In this document: positions 10,690 through 22,352 of the stretch, in pieces
Position numbering within the stretch: position 1 is the first letter of the stretch
Layout of the letters: the number at the start of each line of letters is the position of its first letter
Assembly: GCA_948567375.1 (NCBI GenBank)
Contig: OX419755.1
Coordinates: 72,792,944-72,856,943, forward strand
Direction: 5' to 3'
DNA length: 64,000 bases
Origin: Lunularia cruciata
Lineage: Eukaryota; Streptophyta; Marchantiopsida; Lunulariales; Lunulariaceae
Notes under the pieces: generated by a model
The model's input: only the letters and a program-made list of their open reading frames with translations
Databases searched by the model: none
What the model was told of the DNA's origin: nothing
Program-made: the position numbers and the translations under genes

Positions 10690-12969
10690 AAGTTTTCTTC
10701 ACTTGCAAGGTATGATATTTGATCATGGTTGTAAGATTTTGGTTGATTTTGGAAGTTTAGAGAATTGTATGTCCATGCAATTATTAAAAGAATAAGGTAT
10801 TCTAACAAATCAATAATTAGAAATAGATTGATGATGGCGGATCGTAGAAAGTGTTTTGCATTCTGTACCTCACATCCTATTACATTCAAGATTAAAAGGA
10901 ATATTTGGAGTGTATGAGGTTTGTAAGTGCACCTCTACACTATGATGTGATTCTAGGTTTGCATTGGCTTGAACATCATAAGGTTCAATTTGATTTGACT
11001 TGATGACAAACTCAAGTACAACACCAAGGAAAGAAGTACCAATTAGATTATTGGCACCTTTGAGTAAGACACCTAAGAATAGTCAATCCTAAGATGAGAA
11101 GTTTGTCAATATATTATCCATAACAAGCTTTGGAAGAAGATATTCCTATTTTGCAATGTGGAGCAAGCAAATTGTGGATTGAGAATCTAATGAGTGCTAG
11201 AAGCCTCATCAAGCAATGGTTGATAAAATACTGCAAGAGTTTGTAGATGTGTTTTTGGATGATCTACCAAAGGGGTTACCCTCTGATCATGATATACCCT
11301 TCAAGATTGAGTTATTGCCAAGAAGTACTCTAGTGAATAGACCAATCTATTGGCCCTCACTAAGGGAGTTGGAAGAGTTTTGAATAACATTAATAGAATT
11401 GTTGGAAAAGGATTTCACATGACACAATACATCTCCTTGGGGAGCACAAGTACTATTTATCCCAAAGAAAGATGGGAGACTTTGCTTCTATATTGATTAC
11501 CGTGGTCTCAATAAAAAATAATGAAATATGCATATCTCTGCCTTAAATTGATGAATTGCTAGAGCAATTGAGTGAAACATGATAGTTCTCCAAGTCGGAT
11601 CTCCAAAGCAACTATTGGCAAATTCTCATTGATAAGAAGGATGTGCAAAAGATTACCTTTCACACAAGGTGTGAGCATTTTGAATGGAGAGTTCTACCAT
11701 TTGGGCTCACTAATGCCTTGGCAATCTTCATGGATCAAATGCATCTAATGTAGAGTTTGGATGTGCTATTGGATTGATATGTGATAGTGTTCTTTGATAT
11801 TATTTTAATCTATAGCAAGATGGAGGAAAAACAAAAGAATCACGTGCAAGAAGTCTTAAGACAATTATGTCAATGAAAGTTTTACTACAAGAAGTCAAAG
11901 TGTAATTTTTGGTAAAAGGAAGTTATCTTCTTGGGACATAAGGTCTCATCAAAGGGGATCAAGGTGGTAGAGGAGAAATCAAGGCTAGTATTGATTGGCC
12001 TTGTCCAAAGGATGCCATAGAAGTGCAAGCACTTAATGGGATGGCAAGTTTTTATAGACAATTCATCCATTACTATCCTTGATTCATTGGCAATTTTTGG
12101 CAAACACTCTTTTAGCTACCCAACACCAAGCTTGCTTTGTCCATGGCCTATCATCCTCAAACCAATAGATGAACCAAACATGCAAATTTCACCTTGGAGG
12201 ATATGCTTCATGCTTTTATCAACATTCTCCATACCAACAAAGATGAATGTCTTGCAATTGCTAAGTTTGTCTACAAGAATTCCAAGTAGGCAAGTACCAA
12301 ATTCTCTACCTTCTTTCTTAATTTTAGCCAAGACCCATTTGTTCCAAATTCTCTTCTTGCTCCTCTTCCATCTCATGTCCCTCATACTTCTACCTTCTTG
12401 ATCATAATATCCTAATCCCTACAACAAGCCAAATCTCATCTCCTTGTTGCTCAAAATCATCAAAAACAATATGTGGACCAACATTGATATGATCTTACCT
12501 TTCAACTTTTCAATGATAAGATCATACTTTTTGCTAGTAATCTACACCTCTCACTAGATACCCAAGTTCATAAACTCACTTCTAATTGGATAGGTCTATT
12601 TGATATCACCCAAATCATTTCTCTTGTTGCTTATTGACTTGCCTTACCTTATCATATGTAGATCCATCTTGTCTTTCATGTTTCCAAGTTGAAACCCTTT
12701 GTTGCTAATCCATTTTCCTTTTCCTCGTGTGTCCAACCTCCTCCCATCTCTATGGACAATCATGGGGAGTATGAAGTTGATCTATCCTTGCAAATTACCA
12801 CATTCAACCAAACCGGCAACAACTTACTAAGTACAAAGTCCTTTCGAAAGGTATCTCCTTCATGTTGCCACTTAGTAATTCTTTCTCATTTCCATAATGC
12901 ACAAATGGCCATCCAGGACTTTGAAGCTTCCATGGTGATAAGGATGTCACCAACTAGCAGTGGCAAATA
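10690..12969 (+). pseudogene. Protease, RT start and integrase end of element 2a
   Basis: Protease-like VDFGSLEN near 10740, where family-2 copy 2d has VDSGSSKN, so the catalytic Ser-Gly context is changed. RT motifs are recognisable near 11460-11800 with a broken FxDD box near 11790. At about 12078 the sequence jumps from the RT connection (FIHYY) to the integrase core. The integrase tail and a decayed chromodomain follow to 12969. Confidence 0.75.
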
Positions 12970-13456
12970 TGTAACAATATGAGTTAGTCTAAACTAACAA
13001 AATAGAAAATATTCCAAATTAGCCAAGAATTGTAAGGATATTCTAGAAGCATTTAGGAAGTTACTTGGTACCTTCCAAGTATTGTGTAATATGCATGCCA
13101 AGTGGTGATTTCTAGGATGAAACTTCTTGGGAAGCATAGCTTGCATGCCAAGTAAGTGAAGTGGCTTCTAGGAAGAAGCTTCTTGGGAAGTTTCCCAACT
13201 AGCTTAGCTTGCATGCCAAGTAGGCAGCATCTAGAAGAAAGCTTCTCAAGAAGCTTCTCGGTTAGCTTGGCTTGCACTCTAAGAAGGTGGTTTTTAGGAA
13301 GCTTCATGAGAAGCTTCTCAAGAGCCTTATTTGTTCCCTATCAATACCAAAGCTCAAGCTCATGCTAAACATTTGGAGTTTCCTTCATTCAAGAGTCCCA
13401 ATATGATCTTTCACTATGATATTCCATTCTCCTATCTCTCTCCTCTATCTTTTACA
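12970..13456 (+). repeat. 3' LTR of element 2a
   Basis: 487 bp, TG at 12970 and ACA at 13456. It follows a polypurine-like stretch (12956-12969) and contains GAAGCTTC palindromes like its partner. Confidence 0.87.
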
Positions 13457-14127
13457 TTAACCTTTTGGTGGAGTTCTTCCAATGCTTGAGATAAAACTAC
13501 CAAGGAGTGCAGACTGACAAGCCAAAGGCTTGCAAGAGTTTAACAAAAGGTTGGAGACGGCATATGCAAGCATACACATGAGAAAGTTGATCAATTTAAC
13601 TCAAGGAGTTATTGAGGCCTAAAAAATAAAGTTTTGGTATGCTGTACCAACAAGGAATTGCAACATAGAGTACAATATGGTATGTTGTTTTAAGCTATCT
13701 CATCAACTTGGCGGTGATCTTTAGATTGGAAAAGCACTTTGAAGTTAACATGGTGGCAAATCTAGATTTGGTAGAAAGACCTCATACACAACTTTTATTT
13801 CTTCTACAATGCACCACACCATGTCAGATTTTGTGGATAGAATGGATTGCTTTGAGATCATAGAGCAAGTAGAAGACCTAGTGCAAATAGACCCTTACCC
13901 TCATTTTTGGCTCAACAATAGCCAATGAGTGGAGGTGTTGCTTGTTGGACTTGTGGTTGACCCCACCACAAGAGAGAGTGCACCCAAGTAATGGGCATGA
14001 TACCTTTGGAGCACCTCAACAAACCTAAAAGCAACATGATCATAACCATATATTTTGTCACACTAGTGATCAATGGTTTGATTTACACTTGGAGTTGTAG
14101 AGTGGTAGGGCAGCCATGGCAAGTAGT
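13457..14127 (+). mobile_element. Element B, gag segment 2 (family 1)
   Basis: Resumes family-1 gag exactly where 2a interrupted it. It matches the reverse complement of about 5510-6205, including GGTGGAGTTCTTC and GGTGTTGCTTGTTGGAC and a decayed zinc-knuckle region (CACACTAGTGATCAATG). It is cut at 14127 by a family-3 LTR. Confidence 0.88.
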
Positions 14128-14624
14128 TGTAATAATCCAAAGATAGAAGAACATAAAGTGAAATCACTAATACTCTAATGCTCCAAAGGAGCACTTTGAC
14201 TTTATTATATAGCAAATATGGACCTCTTCAAGGGAGCTTCACCCTTAGATTAGATATATGAATTGGTGACATACTAGCCATAGAGTTATTTTGTTGGTCA
14301 AACAAGTTTTACCAAATGGAATATTTTGGGATTTTTTTTATAAAACTTTGAAAATAAAATGGAAGTCGTACCATTGGAAAGATCATGATGAAATCAACTT
14401 AGAGTGAAAGAAATTTCCATTATTTGAGGCCTAATTCTTTTATTTAGACTTCCAAAATTGGCTCTAAAGTTTTAAGTTTATTTTTTGCCTTTGCTTTATT
14501 ATTGGAAGTCTTGTTTTGGTGACTCTTCTATCCATTCTACTTAGACTATCATGTATAACACCTCAAAAGATATAAACAAGTCAATTTTCACCTTTTGCTA
14601 ATTTGTCTAGCTAATGGCATTATA
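14128..14624 (-). repeat. LTR of family 3 (copy 3b)
   Basis: 497 bp starting TGTAATAATCC and ending GGCATTATA on the plus strand, related to the LTRs at 55491-56072 and 61331-62069 (TTATATAGCAAA, GAATTGGTGACAT and GGTTGGTCAAAC-like blocks). The flanks do not show a target duplication. Confidence 0.8.
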
Positions 14625-16500
14625 GAACTTCCCTAATTTAAGATGCAACATCCTCCTTGTTGCAAAGTTGTTGCTCAAAAGAATGCACTAATACTAGTGC
14701 AATGGTCAAGTTAGCTATGGGCTTCCAAGTTGCCTAATACAAGGGGTACCCTTTTCCACACATTGATGGTAAGTACCTTAGGTGCATTTCTTGAGAATGT
14801 GCTTGATTTAGTATTCCTTTGTTCCATCAATGAGATCTAGACAAGTTTGAGATTCTTGTGTGGAAGGGAAGTGTGGAGTCTGGGGTGCACAACTGCATAG
14901 CAAAGAAACATAGAACAATAGATGGATCTTTATGTGTGGAAGTAGGTCAAACTGATATGCCATTGCTTCAACTGAATGGAGGATGGGAAAGGGGCCAATA
15001 ACGCACAGGTTGAACTTACAAGGGCCAACCAATGTTATGTTGGTTGTGGATAGCCACTCTTGATCACCAACTTTAAACTCCATGTGCCAACAATATGCAT
15101 CTGCATATTGTGTTTGCTAATTTTAGGCTATCCATAACATGTTCTTAGAATTCTCCACGCCTTGGTGGATCCTTGAAACAAAAGCATAAACAACAACTTT
15201 TGTAGCCATTGGACTAACTATTATTAAGCTCAAAGGATGTTGTCCATATATGAGGAAGAATAGTCTGACCTTTGTGTAGCCTTTCATCAAATTATTATAG
15301 ACAAATTCCACTATTAGAAGTAATGTGTCTCACCTTTCTTACTCCTCAAAAGTGAATCCTTGTAGCATGTCCTCAATAGTGTAATTGACTCACTCTATTT
15401 GTCCATTGGTTTGTGCATGGTATGCAATGGACATTGTAAGTTTGGTTTTGAAGACTTCGAAGAGTGTTCTCCAAAAGAAACTAGTGAATTGAGTACCATG
15501 ATCTATGATGAATATTTGAGACATTCCATGTTGAGAGAGGACCATAGCTAAGTACAATTGAGCCAATTGCGGCACAATCAAGTCCTTGACCATCAGACAC
15601 AAATGAATTATTTTTCAAAGTTGATCTATAAAGACTACAATGGAGTCTATACTTAAGATGGTCTTGGGCAATTCACAAACTAGATCTATGATGACCTACT
15701 CATAACATTTTTTAGGGGTAGAAAAGGGTGAAAGAGACCTATGGGGGTTTGATTAGCTAATAGAGTAAGCAACTTTGAACATACTCTATCACATCTTTGC
15801 CTATTTTGGGCCAATAGTTATGGAATTTTTCTGCATCAAAAGTCTTGTTCACTTCAACATGACATGCAATTGCAAAATCATGGCATTTAGCTAGAATGGT
15901 GGTTTTTAGGTCTGGAGTGTTAGGGATCCATAACTTGACATCAAGGAAGGTGAGTTCTTAGGTACTAGCTATGCCGTTGGATGTTGAGGTCCTACAATCT
16001 ATGGGTTCGGTTTTGTAGCATCACACATCCTCATTCTAACATTTGGGTTTATTGTGACCTCTACAACCATATTGTTCACCATGGGCATCTGGGTCTGCAT
16101 CTACAAGTTGCTTCTTGCACTCCACATATATTATAGTCATGTTGAACCATTGTCTCTACTATGCTTAACATACCTATCTACAAGAGAGATCTTTTTGTGT
16201 TTCTAGGTAGACTAAAGGTTTTTGATTTATCTCCACTATAAATGCCTTCTTGACATGATAGTGCTTACAATGCTAGGTAGTAAGGATAATTGCCAACACT
16301 TCTCTTGGTGGTATGATAATTTCACTCTGCTTGTAAAAAATTTCAAGAGAAATATGCAATTAGGTGCCATCTATCATCCCATTCTTGTTATAGAACTGCT
16401 CATATTGCAATGCTTGATTCATCTACATCTATAGCCAACTTGCTTTGAAGTTTGGGATCATACCATTTCAAGATTAGTGCATGTATTAATGCATCTTTCA
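14625..16500 (-). pseudogene. Integrase and RNase H remnant of 3b
   Basis: From right to left: RNase H remnant, a spacer, then the integrase core with DHGTQF (second catalytic Asp) and a tail reading MEFKVGDQEWL..GPCKF near 14990-15083, which is the typical integrase C-terminal KVGD-like barrel. Frames are broken by stops. Confidence 0.7.
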
Positions 16501-16519
16501 ATGCTTGAAAGAAATTGAG

Positions 16520-16893
16520 CCCCATGTCAAGGATGACAAGGTGGTAGAGGACCTACACTTGGTAGAAGCCAAGTACTTGCTCTTTCTTTTGATACAACAA
16601 TGGCTACTTGAACAATTGGAGCACATATTGGCTAGCATTGCTATAGCTCAAATGAGATCATACTCAAGTGTTGAGGTTTCTACTTTTGATATTGGTGATA
16701 GAGATATCATTGATTTCATGTATGGATAAGTATAGGTAGATGCATCCACTACAATGATTAAGAGTGTAGTATATGCTCCTTAGCATAGAGGAGCATCTAT
16801 GGAGTTGGACCCATAAAGAAGAGAGACTAGTAGATAGTTCAGACTTCTTGAGTCTTTCACACTTTGTGAAGCACAACAAATAACATCCATTGT
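16520..16893 (+). mobile_element. Element B, gag segment 3 (family 1)
   Basis: Family-1 gag resumes: TTTTGATACAACAATGGCTAC, a helix LEQLEHILASIAIAQ, GDRDIIDFMYG and MELDP, collinear with the element A ORF at 5145-5410. It stops at 16893 at the 5' LTR of element 2b. The left border with 3b is placed to within about 20 bp. Confidence 0.85.
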
Positions 16894-17340
16894 TGTAATG
16901 ATATGGAGTTAGTAGGCAAGTTAGCAAAGGCTACTAAGTTAGTAAAATAAGCCAAATATATGGTCTAAGAATATTCTAGAAGCATCTAGGAAGCTTCTTG
17001 GTCAAATGTTCTAGAAGTACTTTGGAAGCTTCTTAGTATCTTCTAAGGATTGGGTAACTTGCACATGAAGTTAATGGCTAGCTAGCTTGTACACCAAGAA
17101 GGTGGCTTCTTGAAGGAAGGTTCCTTGGAGACTTCTTGGGTAATTTAGATTTCACTCTAAGAAGGTGACTTTGAGAAGGAAGCTTCATTGGAGTCTTCTC
17201 AAGAAACTTTTGTTACTTTGCTATAAATACCAAAGCCCAAGCTCATACTAGGCATTTGAAGTTTCTCTCACTTTAGTATTTCCAATGTGATTTTCCATTC
17301 CAAACTTCCCTTCTCTTATTTCTCTCCTTAGTCTTTTATG
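16894..17340 (+). repeat. 5' LTR of element 2b
   Basis: 447 bp, starts TGTAATGATATGG and ends TTTTATG (family end TTTTACA). It is followed by the primer site TTGGTATTAGCG at 17341. TATA-like CTATAAATA lies near 17221. GAAGCTTC-type units are fewer than in 2d. Confidence 0.83.
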
Positions 17341-19501
17341 TTGGTATTAGCGTAAGCATGAGATGGATTGAATCTATAGACCATTAAATCAATCTCTCCC
17401 AAACCATTGCTATTTTTATATCTATGTATTTCCACAAATACATCCATCATTTCCAAAAATTCATCACTTCTTGCTTTGGCCAAGACTCTTTGAATACATT
17501 CACCTTGTCTGATGATCCATTGGTCCTTCTTGTTCTTACTTACAAAATGTGGTATGTGTGTTACATCTATGTGTTAACTTAGAGAATCATAAGACAAGAG
17601 TGCAGTAGAGTAGTAATCATGGTGGCAATGCTCTAAATTAACATTGCTATCTAACAACTATCAAGCATCTTACTTGATTGTTGGAAGAGAGTAATTATGA
17701 TGGTCATGACAAGAGCAATTAGAGAGAGAGTGGCATTTTGACAAGGAGAAGATTGAGTGCAATTTCCAAACCAAAGGTCTTTGAAAGCAAGAATTTACTG
17801 GAAGAAGTAGAGAATTTTTTGTTTTATTATGAATTTTATTTTGGAACCATAAATCTTGTAGATGATTAAAGGTAAATCTTCTTGGCATCAAGTCAATTAG
17901 ATGGAGCGATAATACTTTGGTAGCAAATTTGGGTGGAGCAAACTCAATAGCAATTTGTTGCTCTAATCTCAACATGGAAAGACTTCAAGTGTATAGTCAT
18001 TAGGCAATGCCAAGCTACATATTTTGCATAAGCCGCACAAGATCAATAAGAAGAAATAAGAAAAAATGGTTTAGTTAGAAGTTACATTTCTTGATTCCAT
18101 AATACAAAGATGTTGATTTTTGATAAACAAGAAGGTGAAGCTTTAGATCACTTTATGAAAGACTTGGAATCACGTACCAAATAAGAAGTAATGATGCATG
18201 AACCTAAGCATCTAGAAGAAGCCATGTAGATGGTTGAGAGCTTTGAATCCTTGGTTACCACAAATTAAGCTTGACCTAGACCTCCAAAAAACATGCAGAT
18301 ACACCAAGCACAAGTGGAAAAACTGGCACCAATGGAAATTTATGCCATCCAACATAGACCACTTGGTATAATACACCAAAAGTGGTTCCAACAAAATGGT
18401 AGTTGCTTCTATTGTTACCAAATTAGATATCACATTGCATAATGCCCATTGCAAAATAGACAACCTCAACCAATTACCCAAATGGAGTTTGTGGAGCAGA
18501 ATGATCAAGAAAATAAAGAATCTCAATAAGAGATACCAAGACACTTATTGGGAACTTGATAACTTTCAATGAGATTGAAAGCTAGACCTATGCAAGTTTG
18601 ATTCAATTGCAAGGCATGATGTTTGATTGTGGTTGTAGAATTTTGGTTGATTTTGGAAGTTATGAGAATCAAATGTCCATGAAATTAGCAAAGGAATTAG
18701 GCATGCATGTTAAGTCAATATTATGTAGCAACTTGATGATGGCGGATGGTAGAAAGGGTTATGCATTCCAAACCTTACAACTTGTTACATTCAAGTTCAA
18801 GGAGTATTTTGAGACATGAGATTTGTAGTTGCTCCTTTGCATTATGATATCATTCCATATCTTCCTTGGCTTGAACATCATAAGGTTCAATTTGATTGGG
18901 CTTGATGATAAATTCAAGTACAATACCAAGGTAAGAATTACTGATTAGGTATATGGTACCTATGAGTGAGACACTTAAGAATAATCAATCCCAAGATGGA
19001 AAGTTTTTAATATAATGGTTGTGGAGCAAGCTTTGGAGGAAGATATCCTTAGCTTTGCAATGGGAATCAGACCTATTATGCAAGAGGAAATTTTTGAGGA
19101 TCAAAATCCAATGGTTGATCAAATAGTTCAAGAGTTTGTGGATGTGTTTTTAAATGACCTTTCAAGATTGAGCTATTGCCAAGTAGTACTCAAACTATCA
19201 AACCAATCTATAGGCTCTTACAAAAGAAGTTAGTGGAACTTTGAACAACATTGATCAAGTTGTTGGAGAAGGATTTCATACAACATAGTTCATCTTTGTG
19301 GGAAACACTAATGCTATTTTTACTAAAGAAGGATGGAGTGCTTTAATTATATTTTGACTACCATGATCTTAATAAAAAAACCATGAAGAATGTGTATCCC
19401 TTGCCTTGAATTGACAACTTGTCAGAATAATTAAGTAGAACACAATACTTCTCAAAGTATATATGCAAAGTGGTTATTAGTAGATCCTCATTGATTGGAA
19501 G
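17341..19501 (+). pseudogene. Gag, protease and RT start of element 2b
   Basis: Degenerate gag (17600-18560) with a zinc-knuckle remnant CFYCYQIRYHIA near 18405, a protease-like ILVDFGSYEN near 18640 (the Asp-Ser-Gly of 2d is Asp-Phe-Gly) and the RT N-terminus near 19250-19495. The region ends abruptly at about 19500 where minus-strand element 2c begins. Confidence 0.75.
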
Positions 19502-21662
19502 AAGGTGGAAGTATGAGGGATATGAGATGGAAGGGAATCAAGAAGAGAATTTAGAACAAGTGGGTCTTGGCCAAAATTAAGGAAGAAAGAAGAGAATCTA
19601 GTGTTTGCATGTTTGGAATTATTGTAGGCAAACTCAATAGTTGTAAGATATTTATCCCAATTAGTATGATCAATGTTGAAAAAGGTACAAAGCATATCCT
19701 CCAAGGTGCAATTTTCACGTTTAACTTATCCATCAGTTTGAGGATGATAGGCCATTGACAAAGTAAGTTTGGTGCCAAGTATTTGGAATAGTGCTTGCTA
19801 AATTTTTTTGGTGAATCAAGGATCACAGTTAGAAATGGGTACTTCAAGTATCCCATGATGCTTGAAGATATTGTTAAAGTAGATTTGGGCCAATGTTGGA
19901 GCATACACTATATCAAATGGTTGTTGCCAAATGGATTTTCTTACTAAGCTTATCCATAAACATGATATTGCTTTGTGAACTTGCTCTGTCTTGGGCAAGG
20001 AGGTGATGAAATCTAAGCTCATGTGTTCCCATCAAGTAGATGGGATGGGAAGTAGTTGAAGGAGACCACTTGGTTTTTGGTTGTTGGTCTTGTTGTATTG
20101 ACAACTCTCACAAGATTGAACAAACTCTTCAACATCTTGTGCCATGTTGGGCCACCACCATTGGCATTCTAGGCTACTCAAGTTCTTGTCCACACCCATG
20201 TGACTAGTGATTGGTAAGTCATAGACTTCTTGAAGATGCACAAGTCATAGATCACCCTTGGTTAGAACATAGATATGATTCTCAAAATAGAAGGCCTTCC
20301 TTGAAGGAGAAGGTGTTGTATTCCTTGTTGCATGCTACAAGAAAACTTTGTACCATATGAAAGAAAGAGTCTTGTTGAAAATTGGTCCTAAATTTGATTT
20401 GGACTTTCAAGTCAATTGATATTGTTGCAATTGCCGTCGTGATGAGAGAAAGAGTATTCAAATCAGGTCATCATTTTGATAGAGCATTGGGGATGATATG
20501 GAACCTACCAAGTTTGTACCCAAGTTTGATGTCAAAAAACTATATTTTTTCCTCATATCAATGATATTGACTCTTTGTGTGCTCCAAATATAATGCATGC
20601 AACAAGGATTTCTGATCAATTTGTATGATCACTATTTCACCAAGAGATAATACCTCCATACCTTGGTGGCAAATATCATTTGCTAGTTATTCTTGATCTT
20701 GAGTAAAGTTATTCTTATGGTATTTAGTTGGCAAGACATAAAGACAATGTGATGTAACCCATATGGAAATTCCTATTGCAACACAACTCCAATGGAAAAG
20801 TTAGAAGCATCAAACTTAACCACACAAGGTAGTTGAGGATTATATGGTTGAAGAATGAATTAAAGACATCATATGTTTCAGCTTTTAGAATGCTTCTTTG
20901 TGCTTGGTGGTCCACTAAAAGCTTGAGGTCTTTTCAAGAGGTCGGTCATTGGTGTGACCACATGATCATAGTAGTGGATGAATCATCAGTAAAAACTTGC
21001 TAATCCATTAAATGCTTGCAATTTTATGGCATCCTTCAAAGTAGGCCAATTAGTAATAGCTTTGGTTTTATCTTCTTCCATCTTGATCCTCTTTGATGAG
21101 ATCTTATGACCCAAGAAGGTAACTTCCTTCTACCAAAAGGCATAGTTTGACTTCTTGTTGTAGAACTTCCATTAACATAGTTGTCTTAAGACTTCTTGCA
21201 CGTGATTTGCATATCTTGCTTCCGTCTTGCTATGAATTTACATATCATCCAAGAACACAACCATGTACCAATCCAATAAGCTATCCAATACTTGGTGCAT
21301 CTGATCCATGAAGATTGTCAGAGCATTATGAGCCCAAAAGGTAGAGCTCTCTATTCAAAATGTCTACACCTTGTGCAAAAGGTAGTCTTTTGCACATCTT
21401 GTTTATCAATGAAAATCTACCAATAGCCAATTTGGAGAAGTATTATGCTCTACTCAATTGATCAAGCAAGTCATCAATTCAAGGCAAGGGATATGCATGC
21501 TTCATTGTTTTTTATTGAAGCCATGATTATTAATACAAAAGCAAAGTCCTTCATCCTTCTTTGGGACAAATAGTACTAGTACTCCCCAACATTGTATGAA
21601 ATCCTTGTCCAACAACTCTATTAGTGTTGTTTGAAGCTCATCCAACTCCTTTGGTAAGAGCC
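19502..21662 (-). pseudogene. RT, RNase H and integrase remnant of 2c
   Basis: Reading leftward: RT (20950-21650), RNase H (20300-20950), the integrase zinc region ESCQYNKTNNQKPSG (20032-20241), the core with LDFITSLPK (19816-20022) and the FAYNNSKHA segment (19477-19704). Frames change several times. Confidence 0.78.
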
Positions 21663-21667
21663 GATAG
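21663..21667. repeat. Target-site duplication GATAG, left copy
   Basis: Five bases just before the TG of the 2d 5' LTR, identical to 27307-27311. Confidence 0.92.
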
Positions 21668-21758
21668 TGTAACAATATGGAGTTTAGCGATGAAGTTAGT
21701 TGGGCTTATGAAGTAGGAAATAAGACAAATTAGCCTAGTATATTCCGGAAGTATCTAG

Positions 21759-21948
21759 GAAGCTTCCCGGCTAGCTTAGCTTGCATCTCAAGTAAGTAGC
21801 TTCTAAAAAGAAGCTTCTAGAAGCTTCCAACTAGCTTAGCTTGCATGCCAAGTAGACGGCTTCTAGAAGTAAGCTTCTTGAGAAGCTTCCTAGTTAACTT
21901 GGCTTGTACTCTAAGAAAGCGGCTTGAGGAAGCTTCTTGAGAAGCTTC
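21759..21948. promoter_or_regulatory. Heat-shock-element-like array in the 2d 5' LTR
   Basis: GAAGCTTCTAGAAGCTTC at 21810-21827 is four alternating nGAAn/nTTCn pentamers in perfect phase, the consensus site for heat-shock factors. TTCTAGAA at 21861-21868 and two further GAAGCTTC pairs follow, ending about 20 bp before the TATA box. Heat response is inferred. Confidence 0.65.
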
Positions 21949-21969
21949 TCAAGGGTCTTGTATGCTACC

Positions 21970-21977
21970 TATAAATA
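21970..21977 (+). promoter_or_regulatory. TATA box of the 2d LTR
   Basis: TATAAATA, conserved at the same place in the 3' LTR (27195-27202). Transcription would be expected about 30 bp downstream. Confidence 0.7.
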
Positions 21978-22081
21978 CCAAAGCCAAAGCTCATGCTAGG
22001 AATTTGGAGTTTTCCCACATTCAAGTGTCCCAATGTGAGTTTCCATTCTCCTATTTCTCTCCTTGGTCTCGGTCTTTTACA

Positions 22082-22094
22082 TTGGTATCAGAGC
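22082..22094 (+). other. Primer binding site of element 2d
   Basis: TTGGTATCAGAGC directly after the LTR, complementary to the 3' end of plant initiator-Met tRNA, the usual primer of plant Ty3/gypsy elements. Confidence 0.9.
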
Positions 22095-22352
22095 AGGAAT
22101 GGGATAGATGGAATTTAAGGACCACCAAATCCACTTCCGCCAAACCATTGGGATTTTCATGTCCAAATATTACCCAAGCACCGCTTCACACAATTCATCA
22201 CCTCACGCTTTGGGCAGGATTTTCTACATATGATCACCGTGTTTGAGGAACCCTTGATACTTCCGATTATCACTTATGGAGAAAGGTGGATGTGTTGTAT
22301 CTATGTGTTAATCAATTAGATAAATTGGGAGTAGTAGGATAGAGTAGGAGCT

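Larger units (their letters stand above)
8997..13456 (+). mobile_element. Family-2 chromovirus element 2a, internally deleted
   Basis: LTR retrotransposon with two LTRs (8997-9479 and 12970-13456) inserted in the gag of element B. The flanks CTAAC (8992-8996) and TTAAC (13457-13461) look like a 5-bp target duplication with one change, and B gag reads straight through when the element is removed. The internal region holds gag, protease, the start of RT and the end of integrase. About 1.1 kb covering the RT end, RNase H and most of integrase is missing at a junction near 12078. Many stops; inactive. Confidence 0.88.
14128..16519 (-). mobile_element. Family-3 Ty3/gypsy fragment 3b
   Basis: Minus-strand fragment holding a 3' LTR (14128-14624), the pol C-terminus, integrase and part of RNase H, then stopping near 16520 where family-1 gag resumes. 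Evidence includes the integrase pieces MEFVYNN and DHGTQFTSFFWRTLFE (15390-15602) and RNase H sequence at 16210-16500 collinear with 57827-58130 of element 3c. 5' LTR, gag, protease and most of RT are absent. Confidence 0.8.
21668..22081 (+). repeat. 5' LTR of element 2d
   Basis: 414 bp, TGTAACAATATGG to TTTTACA. TATAAATA at 21970-21977 is a good core promoter. Upstream of it lie six GAAGCTTC octamers (21759, 21810, 21820, 21882, 21929 and 21941). Confidence 0.95.
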
